From Balneolaceae bacterium (GTDB taxonomy: Bacteria; Bacteroidota; Rhodothermia; Balneolales; Balneolaceae), in contig JAASTO010000120.1 of NCBI GenBank assembly GCA_021767245.1, forward strand, positions 1 to 7,912: a stretch of 7,912 bases of DNA. Reading direction: 5' to 3'. Position 1 is the stretch's first letter, and each line of letters opens with the position of its first letter. Made by a program: the position numbers and the translations under genes. This document shows positions 1-7,765 of the stretch, piece after piece. The notes under the pieces were generated by a model. The model was not told the DNA's origin and made no database searches. It was given only the letters and a program-made list of their open reading frames with translations.

Positions 1-1461
1 CTGTTTAAAAGTTCACCAGATATCCTGGCCATCGCAACTTCAAACAACCGGTTCATAAAAGTAAATCCCGGTTTTTGTGAACTGATGGGATACACCGAAG
101 AAGAACTCACTTCACAAAATTTCCAAACCTTCATCCACCCTGAGGATCTGAAAGACACGAAGAAAGAATATGAGGAAACGGTAAGCGGTGAACGCCAGGC
201 TGACAATTACATCAACCGATGGATCACCAGATCAGGGGATGTTCGATATATCTCGTGGCGGTCCTCTGAAGTATTTGGAGAGGATAATTTTGTCTTCACC
301 TTTGGGCGTGATGTCACGGATAGAAAGATCGTCGAACAACAGATCATTGAAACCAACAAAAAGCTTAAAACGGCTCAGGAAATTGCTTCACTTGGCTACT
401 GGGAACTGAATCTGAAATCCCGTGATCTGTACTGGTCAGATGAGGTTTTCAGAATTTGGGGTTTGGATCCTACCCAGGAACCACTCGCCTATCAAGACTT
501 CCGGGATACCGTCCACCCCGATGACCTGGATGACTTTGACACACACCAATCAGCCGCTATTTCAGGTAAAGAAGCACTGGACATCGAACACCGGATCATT
601 CTGCCGGACGGCACCGTTAAGTGGGTTCATGAGATCGGTAAGATCATCCATAATAAAAAAGGGCAAGCGATACTCTTTGAAGGCACCGTTCAGGACATCA
701 CCGAGCGGAAGAAAGCCAGAAAAGCCCTGGAGAAATTAAACCGGGATCTTGAACTACATGCTCAGGAATTAGCGGCTTCCAATGCTGAACTCGAACAATT
801 TGCTTACGTGGCTTCCCACGACCTTCAGGAACCCCTCAGAATGGTCACCAGCTTTCTCACTCAGCTTGACAAGAAATACAGTGACGACCTGGATGAAAGA
901 GCCAAAAAATATATCCATTTTGCGGTGGATGGTGCGCAGCGCATGCGGCAGATCATTCTGGACCTGCTTAATTACTCAAGGTTGAATCAGGATAAAAAAC
1001 AGCGGGAATCCGTGGATCTGAATGTGATCCTGGATGAAGTTAAGACGCTGGAGCGCAATCATATTGAAGAAACCGGGGGTGAGATCATCACAGAATCTCT
1101 GCCGGTGGTTTACGCCAATCCCGGACCGATTAAACAGGTGTTTCAAAACCTGATAAACAACGGATTGAAATATCACAAAGAGGATGCCTCCCCGAAAATC
1201 GAGATCACATATATAGAAACGGATACCCACTGGGAATTCAAAGTAAGTGACAATGGGATCGGCATCCGCAAGGAATTTCAGGATGGTATCTTTCAGATCT
1301 TTCAGCGATTACACACCCGGGATGAATACTCCGGAACAGGCATTGGCCTGGCTATCACGAAGAAGATCGTGGAACGACACGGAGGCAAGATCTGGCTGGA
1401 ATCGGAGGAAGGCAAAGGCAGCTCATTCTATTTCACCCTTTCAAAAGAAGAGACAATTTAG
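1..1461 (+). CDS. PAS-PAS sensor histidine kinase (HisKA/HATPase_c), 5'-truncated by the window edge
   Basis: The reading frame is open from base 1, giving 486 visible residues. The first internal Met (base 85) falls inside a PAS domain and is not the true start. Order in visible numbering: PAS 1-106, cut at its N-terminus and ending in a GRDVTDRK-type motif; PAS 124-234, of the PAS_3 type (GYWELN, HPDD, DITERKK); a coiled linker about 235-262; HisKA about 261-328 with the H-box ASHDLQEPLR and phospho-acceptor His273; HATPase_c about 373-483. The ATPase shows an N-box (NLINNGLKYH, 383-392), G1 DNGIGI (417-422) and G2 GTGIGLAI (445-452), so all catalytic motifs look intact. Family role: autophosphorylation on His and transfer to a receiver Asp. 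No membrane segment is visible; one could lie upstream. The H-box and the F-x-RLH lid resemble Cph1-type kinases, which pair with single receivers such as the one at 2925. The ligands of the PAS domains cannot be read from sequence. Confidence 0.95.
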   Translation: MFKSSPDILAIATSNNRFIKVNPGFCELMGYTEEELTSQNFQTFIHPEDLKDTKKEYEETVSGERQADNYINRWITRSGDVRYISWRSSEVFGEDNFVFTFGRDVTDRKIVEQQIIETNKKLKTAQEIASLGYWELNLKSRDLYWSDEVFRIWGLDPTQEPLAYQDFRDTVHPDDLDDFDTHQSAAISGKEALDIEHRIILPDGTVKWVHEIGKIIHNKKGQAILFEGTVQDITERKKARKALEKLNRDLELHAQELAASNAELEQFAYVASHDLQEPLRMVTSFLTQLDKKYSDDLDERAKKYIHFAVDGAQRMRQIILDLLNYSRLNQDKKQRESVDLNVILDEVKTLERNHIEETGGEIITESLPVVYANPGPIKQVFQNLINNGLKYHKEDASPKIEITYIETDTHWEFKVSDNGIGIRKEFQDGIFQIFQRLHTRDEYSGTGIGLAITKKIVERHGGKIWLESEEGKGSSFYFTLSKEETI

Positions 1462-1518
1462 AACAATATAGAACCATAACATAAACACCCCACAATATTT
1501 GGCACAACGGACATCTAA

Positions 1519-2877
1519 ATGATAACCCTGAAAAAAATATGGATTTGGTATAAGCATAAGGTCACGGAGAACTGTACGGACGACCTGGTTGCCAATACCT
1601 CACTGGTTTACTGGCAAAATAAGCTGTTTGCAGCCTCGGTGATCTATCTGATCCCAATTAGTCTTATCACCATCATTCCCGGGTTATATATGGTGTACAT
1701 AGAGGATTTAGCCGGATTGTTTGTATCAGATATCGTGACGATCACTATTGTGTTATCCGTGGCCTTTTATTCAGGCTGGGAGGTTAAAACCCGTAAGATC
1801 CTGTTTAACGGGGCTCTATATCTGACCTCCACGGTTTTGCTGTTTTATCTTGGTTCCTTTGGCCCGGGTTTACTGTATCTGCTGGCTATTACTGTTTTTG
1901 TGGTACTGAGTCTTGGTAAAGTATATGGCTACATTGCCGTCGGGTTGAATACCCTGATCTGTGCCATTATCGGGATCCTGATCTACTATGATTACGGAAA
2001 TTTTGAAGTAATTCATGGCTACGGAGTGGATACATGGATCGCCGTATCCTCTAATCTCATCTTTTTGAGTGCAGTATCCGTGTACATCATCCCTATCCTG
2101 TTTGACGGGCTTCAGACTGCCATCATCCGCGAGAATAATTTAAGAACAGACCTGGAACTGGAAGAAGCTCAGTTAAGTCAAACGGTAGATAAACTCAACG
2201 AAAAGAATCAGGAACTGGAGCAATTTGCTTATTCTATTTCACACGACCTGAAGGAACCCCTCAGAATGGTAAAAAGCTTCATGGGTTTACTTCAGAAAAA
2301 ATATGGTAAAAAGCTCGATGAGAAAGCGAATCAGTATATTCATTTTGCCGTGGATGGTGCCGATCGCATGCAATTACTGATCGACGACCTGCTGGATTAT
2401 TCGCGCGTAGGGCGCTCGGGAACTGAGAAAGTACCTGTTGATTTTAATTCTGTTTTAGAGGATGTTGAGCAAAACCTGGGGGCATTGATCACCCAGCATG
2501 AGGCGGAAATTCATATTGACCATACACTGCCGGAAGTATCGGTTTTCAGACAGGAAATAATCAGGGTTTTTCAAAATTTGATCAGCAATGGGATAAAATT
2601 TCATAAACCTGACGGAAAGCCTGTTATTCACGTTAACTGTTTCGATAAGCAAACGCACTGGCAGTTTGAGATTCGTGATAACGGGATCGGTATCCCCGAA
2701 GAAAACCTGAATGAAATATTTGAAATTTTCCGGCGCCTGCACTCCGGCAGTGAATATCCGGGAACCGGTATTGGTCTGGCGATCACTAAGAAGATCATAG
2801 ACCGGCACGGCGGGAAACTTTGGGTTGAATCTGAAGTTGACGTGGGAAGTAGCTTTTTTTTCACTTTAAAAAAGTGA
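1519..2877 (+). CDS. Membrane sensor histidine kinase with six-helix N-terminal domain
   Basis: This is a 452-residue protein. Hydrophobic segments lie at about residues 36-60, 67-87, 95-114, 117-132, 135-157 and 172-195, giving an apparent six-helix membrane domain with short loops and no recognisable periplasmic sensor. I could not assign this domain to a named family. A charged coiled linker (about 203-233) leads to HisKA (about 230-298; H-box SISHDLKEPLR, phospho-acceptor His242) and HATPase_c (about 345-451; N-box NLISNGIKFH 353-362, G1 DNGIGI 387-392, G2 GTGIGLAI 415-422). All motifs needed for autophosphorylation are present. The kinase core is strikingly similar to that of the preceding gene, including YIHFAVDGA and a shared 19-nt identical stretch at the H-box, so the two are paralogues with different sensors. 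The ATG follows an A/C-rich leader with no Shine-Dalgarno. The protein lies 57 bp after the first kinase and 47 bp before a receiver gene, likely in the same operon. Confidence 0.95.
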   Translation: MITLKKIWIWYKHKVTENCTDDLVANTSLVYWQNKLFAASVIYLIPISLITIIPGLYMVYIEDLAGLFVSDIVTITIVLSVAFYSGWEVKTRKILFNGALYLTSTVLLFYLGSFGPGLLYLLAITVFVVLSLGKVYGYIAVGLNTLICAIIGILIYYDYGNFEVIHGYGVDTWIAVSSNLIFLSAVSVYIIPILFDGLQTAIIRENNLRTDLELEEAQLSQTVDKLNEKNQELEQFAYSISHDLKEPLRMVKSFMGLLQKKYGKKLDEKANQYIHFAVDGADRMQLLIDDLLDYSRVGRSGTEKVPVDFNSVLEDVEQNLGALITQHEAEIHIDHTLPEVSVFRQEIIRVFQNLISNGIKFHKPDGKPVIHVNCFDKQTHWQFEIRDNGIGIPEENLNEIFEIFRRLHSGSEYPGTGIGLAITKKIIDRHGGKLWVESEVDVGSSFFFTLKK

Positions 2878-2924
2878 TGGCCACATAGGATGAACATCAG
2901 TAACCCTAACTAAACCAACAAACC

Positions 2925-3365
2925 ATGAAGCCGAAAGAGATTCACATACTGTTAGTAGAAGATAACGAAGGCGATATCGTCTTAACCCGGGAAGCCCTGG
3001 ATGAAGGACGGATCAAAAATTCAGTTTCTGTGGTAAGGGATGGCTGGGAAGCCATACAGTATCTTGAAAAGAGTGAGGGGTATGAGGATGCTGTTGAGCC
3101 CGATCTTGTGTTATTAGACATCAATCTCCCTAAAATGAACGGACATAAAGTGCTTCAGCACATCAAAAATCATGAGAACCTGAAGCATATTCCCGTTATT
3201 ATGCTCACCACATCCTCAGACGATGTGGATATCATCAAGTCCTATAAAAATCATTCCAACTGCTATATCACCAAACCGGTAGATATCAACAGTTTCATTG
3301 ACGTCATTAGTACGATCGAGGATTTCTGGATCTCTATCGTGCAGTTACCACCTAAAACCAACTAA
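2925..3365 (+). CDS. Single-domain response regulator, CheY/Rcp1-like
   Basis: This 146-residue protein is a receiver domain with almost nothing else, slightly longer than CheY, as is usual for the Rcp1 group (partners of Cph1-type kinases). Visible functional residues are the acidic pair Glu12-Asp13 in LLVEDNEGD, phospho-acceptor Asp65 in LLDINLPKMNG, switch Thr95 in MLTTS, Tyr114 at the position of CheY Tyr106, and Lys117 before Pro118. An aromatic C-terminal tail (EDFWISIVQLPP) follows the last helix, a feature I associate with this subfamily. There is no output domain, so it probably shuttles phosphate or acts by protein-protein contact. Its position directly after two HisKA kinases suggests it is their substrate (inference). 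The start is chosen because the receiver's first beta strand begins five residues after Met1. The leader is A/C-rich with no Shine-Dalgarno. The 20-bp gap to the next gene implies co-transcription. Confidence 0.95.
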   Translation: MKPKEIHILLVEDNEGDIVLTREALDEGRIKNSVSVVRDGWEAIQYLEKSEGYEDAVEPDLVLLDINLPKMNGHKVLQHIKNHENLKHIPVIMLTTSSDDVDIIKSYKNHSNCYITKPVDINSFIDVISTIEDFWISIVQLPPKTN

Positions 3366-3385
3366 TTTCTGATTACCTTACCGCT

Positions 3386-6300
3386 ATGGGGCAAGATCTA
3401 AAACTACTGATCATAGAAGATAATCCGGGAGACTTTGTACTCATAGAGGAGTATCTCTCCGAGATATGGAATTCGGTCAACATCGACCATGCCGAAACTT
3501 TTGACGAATCCAAAACCCTCCTGGAAACCAATCAGGATTATCATTCTATACTGTTGGATCTGTCCCTCCCCGATATGAGTGGCGAAGCACTTGTAAAAAA
3601 AGTAGTTGAACTGGCCGGTGGCATACCGGTGATCGTACTTACCGGGTATGAAAATCAGGAATTTGGTCTGAAGACCCTCAGCATGGGTGTGGCTGATTAT
3701 GTATTGAAAGATGAGATTACCCCCTATTTCCTCAATAAGGTGATCACCTACAGTATGGAGCGCAACCGGATCAGGCAGTCACTCAAGAGCTCTGAAACCA
3801 AATACCGGGAGATCTTCAATCTCTCCCCTCAGCCTATGTTCCTTATTGATGTAACCACAAGGGATATCGTAGATGTTAATGAAGCAGCCATCAATCAGTA
3901 CGGATATTCTAAAGAAGAATTTGTGCAGCTGAACCTGGTGGATATTCGTCCGAAGGAAACCATAGAGCATTTTGAATCTGAAATCGAAAAGATCAATAAC
4001 AGCGACTCACAATTTTACCTCTCTCATGTGGTCCACCAGCGCAAGAACGGGGAAATATTTGATGCTGAGATCAGCACCAGCGAGATCGTTCTGGATGGAA
4101 AACCCATACGAATGGCTTTGGCAGAAGACATCACTCACAAGATCGAAGCTGAAAAAGCTATTAAACAAAAAAGTAAGCTTCTTGCTGCCAACGCCCGCGT
4201 AACCGGTGCATTGATCAGGTACGAAGATTGGTTAAAAGCCTTAAATACCACACTTGGCATCATTGGTGAAGCCGCCGATGTGGACCGGGTCTATTATTTT
4301 GAAAACCATGAGGATCCTGAAACCGGAGACTTGCTTTCCAGCCAGAAAATTGAGTGGACGGCTGACGGCATCAGTACTGAATTGGATAATCCGGAACTGC
4401 AAAATATTAGACTGAAGGAAAACCCTCTGATTTTTTCGGTTTTAAACGAAAAAAAAGTATTCCAGATGCTGGTAAAGGATATACCGGAATCCCGTTTCAA
4501 AGAGATCCTTTCTTCACAGGGTATTGTATCCATTCTTCACTTTCCCATTTTTGTGGATGGCAGGCTTTATGGATTTATCGGGTTTGATGATTGTAATAAT
4601 GAACGAATATGGAGCGATGAAGAAGTACAATATCTTCAAACCATCGGTTCTAACATAGCGAACGCCATTAAGCTGCGCAACACCACCAAGAAGCTTAAAG
4701 TAAATGAATACAAGTTCAAGTCTATGGTGGAAGAAGGCGGAGACCTGATTCAGATCATAGACGAGGACGGAAACTACGAATTCGTCAGTCATAATGTGTA
4801 CAAGGTCGTTGGGTGGAAAGCCGACGAACTCATTGGAAAGAATATTCGAGATTTCATTAATCCAGTGGATTTGGAGACGGTTAAAGAAGACCTCGAGCAA
4901 ATCCGAAATCATAAACAACTGGAAGTACCGCCGTTTCGGTTCAGAAATAAAAATGGCACCTGGGACTGGCTGCAATGTTCAGCCACAAACCTGACCGATG
5001 ATGAGATCATCAACGGCATATTACTGACGGCCACGGATGTAACCGAGCAAAAGTATTATAACGAACTTCAGAGACTGGAACGAGATATACTGGAAAAAAA
5101 TACGCTTCGCTCCGGTTCAACCAAGCAAATTGCCGAAGAGTTTTTACTTGGTATTGAACAGTTGCATTCTGATATCAAGACGTCCATAATGCTTGTTAAA
5201 GACCGAAAACTTTCGAATTTCTGTTCTCCTTCTATGCCAAAGGAATACCAGGCCGAACTGGAAGGATTAACCATTGGTGAAAAAGCGGGTTCTTGTGGTA
5301 CCGCTGCCTATCGAAAAGAACAGGTGGTGGTTTCAAATGTTTTCGAAGATACCTTATGGGAAGATTTCAAACACCTCGGGGAAACCTATCATTTTGGAGC
5401 CTGCTGGTCGCAACCGATCTTTGATGCTACCGGTGATGTTTTTGCCACCTTTGCAGTCTATCATGAAACACCCTCGCTTCCAACGAAATTTGAACTGAAT
5501 ACCATTGAGAGAGCCTCACAAATAATGCGCATATTGTTTGACAGTGAGGAAAAGGAACGAGCCGAAAAAGAACTCCTGAACAGTGAAAAACGCTTCAAAG
5601 CCCTGGTTCAGGAAGGCGCTGACCTGATCGGAATTCTGGATGAATCGCTTAGATTCAAATACGTGAGCCCTTCTGTTGGCAACGACTTCAATGAGTATAT
5701 GGGCATGAAGGCTATTGACCTGGTGCACCCTGAAGACCGTGACCGGATCAGCCACATGCTGGATCAACTTGCCTATGAAAAACGCATTGTATTGGAGCCA
5801 TATCGCTTACAAGATCATAGCGGTAACTACTTTTGGGTTGAGACCATCATCACCGATATGCTGGACGAACCGGCCGTTGCAGGATATGTGGCCAATTCTC
5901 GTAACGTGACCCAACAGATCAAAAGAGAGGAGAAACTCAGGGAACTTTCACTGGTTGCAGCTAAAACAACGGATTCAGTCATCATTACCGACTGCGAAGG
6001 ATTGATCACATGGGTCAACTATGCTTTTATTGAACTGACCGGATATAAATTCAGTGAAGTTATTGGTAAAAAACCCGGTGATTTTCTTCAAGGCCCTGAT
6101 ACGGATCCTGCCACCGTAGAGGAAATTTCGAAGGCTATCCATAATGAGGAATCGATCGAAAGAACCATCCTAAATTACACCAAAGATGGCGAGGCTTACT
6201 GGCTGAATATGAGTATTGATCCTATCTTCAATGATGCCGGTGAATGCACCCACTTCATCGCCATTGAACGGGATGTGACCGAGAAGATCAAAAAAGAAAA

Positions 6301-7732
6301 AGAACTGCAAGTCAGCCTGGAACGGTATGATATTGTAAACAAGGCCACAAGCGATACCATCTGGGATTTGGATATCAAAACGGACCGGATGCTGTACAAC
6401 AGTAACATTCACAACATGTTTGGGTACAGCAAAAAAGAAGTGGAACAGGTTGGCACCTGGTGGCGCGATAAGATCCATCCCGATGATATTCATATAGTGG
6501 ATGATGCATTATCGAACGTGTTGAAAAATAGTGCCGACCGATTTCAAATGGAATACCGGTTCAAAGCGGCAGATGGTTCCTATAAATACGTTCTTGATCG
6601 GGCATTTGTGATCAAGGATGATAATGGCAGCCCCGTTCGTATGATCGGTGCCATGCAGGATGTGACACAAACCCGAAAGGAAGAAGAACGGTTAAAACTG
6701 CTTGAGTCGGTTATTACAAACACATCTGAGTCGGTGGTGATCCTGAATGCAGAAATTGGCAAATATGGCAGAGAGATCATATTTGTGAATAAGGCCTTTA
6801 CAGAACTAACAGGTTATGCCCAGGAAGAGGTTATTGGCGAAACCCTGCACTTCCTGAACGGACCTGAGACCGATGACCGTATTCGTGCCAGGTTGCGTAA
6901 ATCCATGGATATCTTCCAGCCAGTTGAGGTAGAATTCATCAATTACAAGAAAAACGGGGAGAAGTTCTGGATCAACACCTCAATGGTTCCGGTTCAAAAT
7001 AAAAAAGGCGAATATACGCATTGGGTGGCCATTGGCAGGGATATCTCAGAACAAAAGCAAAATGAGGAAGCCATTAAAGCCTCCCTCAGCGAAAAAGAAA
7101 CCCTGCTTGCAGAAATTCACCACCGGGTGAAAAATAACCTGGCCGTGGTCTCCGGGATGATGCAGCTACAAGCCTTTGAATCTGACAACGAAGACCTTCA
7201 AAACAAAATCTACGACAGTGTGGTCCGCATAAAAACCATGGCCACTGTTCATGAATTACTCTACCAATCTAACAGTTTTTCACAACTTGAATTCTCAGAT
7301 ACCCTAAAGAAACTGGCTGAAAATATCTCACAAACCCTTCAGACCGGTTCAGAGATAAACCTGAATATTGACTGTGCCCCAATCAAGTTGAATATCAACC
7401 AGGCCATTCCTGCCTCACTCATTGTAAACGAAGTGTTAACAAATGCCTATAAGCATGCATTTAAGGATGGTAAAGAAGGTAATATTCAGTTCAACCTCAC
7501 AGAAGTGGATGATAACATTACCATAGAGATCAAAGATGATGGCTCCGGTTTTCCCGAAACGCATGTCGAAGAATCCGGATCGTTGGGTACTCACCTCATT
7601 CAGGTCCTGACAGATCAGATCAACGGTACCCACGTGTACAAAAACCGTGAAGACCGGCAAGGCGCCTTCTTCAAGCTCACCTTCAACCGTCATGAAGCCA
7701 AAAAAGGTATTGGTAATGCAAGTATGAGTTAG
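3386..7732 (+). CDS. Giant hybrid kinase: REC-PAS-GAF-PAS-GAF-PAS(x4)-HisKA_2-HATPase
   Basis: This intact 1448-residue protein has no signal peptide or membrane helix, so it is likely cytosolic. Domains in order: receiver 1-~122 (Glu11-Asp12, phospho-acceptor Asp58 in LLDLSLPDMSG, Thr86, Tyr105, Lys108); PAS1 ~136-250; GAF1 ~275-430; PAS2 ~441-553; GAF2 ~566-718, with GSCGTAAY and ACWSQPI motifs; PAS3 ~733-842; PAS4 ~855-968 (LOV-like, no Cys); PAS5 ~978-1095 (PAS_3 type); PAS6 ~1104-1222 (LOV-like, no Cys); HisKA_2 ~1238-1315 with EIHHRVKNNL, where the likely acceptor is His1246 immediately before Arg; and an HATPase ~1335-1437 with N-box NEVLTNAYKH from Asn1348, DDGSGFP 1384-1390 and a glycine motif near 1398-1401. 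The kinase family differs from that of the two upstream kinases. The N-terminal receiver could gate the C-terminal kinase in response to them (inference). The downstream partner is not in the window. Ligands of the PAS and GAF domains are unknown. The start lies four residues before the first receiver strand; there is no Shine-Dalgarno. Confidence 0.95.
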   Translation: MGQDLKLLIIEDNPGDFVLIEEYLSEIWNSVNIDHAETFDESKTLLETNQDYHSILLDLSLPDMSGEALVKKVVELAGGIPVIVLTGYENQEFGLKTLSMGVADYVLKDEITPYFLNKVITYSMERNRIRQSLKSSETKYREIFNLSPQPMFLIDVTTRDIVDVNEAAINQYGYSKEEFVQLNLVDIRPKETIEHFESEIEKINNSDSQFYLSHVVHQRKNGEIFDAEISTSEIVLDGKPIRMALAEDITHKIEAEKAIKQKSKLLAANARVTGALIRYEDWLKALNTTLGIIGEAADVDRVYYFENHEDPETGDLLSSQKIEWTADGISTELDNPELQNIRLKENPLIFSVLNEKKVFQMLVKDIPESRFKEILSSQGIVSILHFPIFVDGRLYGFIGFDDCNNERIWSDEEVQYLQTIGSNIANAIKLRNTTKKLKVNEYKFKSMVEEGGDLIQIIDEDGNYEFVSHNVYKVVGWKADELIGKNIRDFINPVDLETVKEDLEQIRNHKQLEVPPFRFRNKNGTWDWLQCSATNLTDDEIINGILLTATDVTEQKYYNELQRLERDILEKNTLRSGSTKQIAEEFLLGIEQLHSDIKTSIMLVKDRKLSNFCSPSMPKEYQAELEGLTIGEKAGSCGTAAYRKEQVVVSNVFEDTLWEDFKHLGETYHFGACWSQPIFDATGDVFATFAVYHETPSLPTKFELNTIERASQIMRILFDSEEKERAEKELLNSEKRFKALVQEGADLIGILDESLRFKYVSPSVGNDFNEYMGMKAIDLVHPEDRDRISHMLDQLAYEKRIVLEPYRLQDHSGNYFWVETIITDMLDEPAVAGYVANSRNVTQQIKREEKLRELSLVAAKTTDSVIITDCEGLITWVNYAFIELTGYKFSEVIGKKPGDFLQGPDTDPATVEEISKAIHNEESIERTILNYTKDGEAYWLNMSIDPIFNDAGECTHFIAIERDVTEKIKKEKELQVSLERYDIVNKATSDTIWDLDIKTDRMLYNSNIHNMFGYSKKEVEQVGTWWRDKIHPDDIHIVDDALSNVLKNSADRFQMEYRFKAADGSYKYVLDRAFVIKDDNGSPVRMIGAMQDVTQTRKEEERLKLLESVITNTSESVVILNAEIGKYGREIIFVNKAFTELTGYAQEEVIGETLHFLNGPETDDRIRARLRKSMDIFQPVEVEFINYKKNGEKFWINTSMVPVQNKKGEYTHWVAIGRDISEQKQNEEAIKASLSEKETLLAEIHHRVKNNLAVVSGMMQLQAFESDNEDLQNKIYDSVVRIKTMATVHELLYQSNSFSQLEFSDTLKKLAENISQTLQTGSEINLNIDCAPIKLNINQAIPASLIVNEVLTNAYKHAFKDGKEGNIQFNLTEVDDNITIEIKDDGSGFPETHVEESGSLGTHLIQVLTDQINGTHVYKNREDRQGAFFKLTFNRHEAKKGIGNASMS

Positions 7733-7765
7733 GTGGGGAAACACTACCTGAGAGTGCCTTCTTTG

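Noticed and set aside
85..90. ATG at 85 as the true start of the first kinase
   Set aside because: The frame is open to base 1, and the upstream 28 residues complete the first part of a PAS fold (SSPDI..., NNRF, VNPGF), so the Met is internal.
1462..1518. Possible internal promoter (Bacteroidota-like -7 near AATATTTG)
   Set aside because: The match to TAnnTTTG is incomplete, no convincing -33 element is at the right spacing, and A/T-rich spacers give such matches by chance.
4514..4975. 153-residue open frame on the - strand
   Set aside because: It lies wholly within the giant kinase, opposite a region with clear GAF and PAS motifs, and its own translation has no recognisable domain.
3386..7732. 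Phytochrome or LOV photoreceptor identity
   Set aside because: No bilin-binding Cys context or PHY domain is visible, and both LOV-like PAS domains lack the photoactive Cys; the Cph1/Rcp1 resemblance is limited to the kinase and receiver parts.
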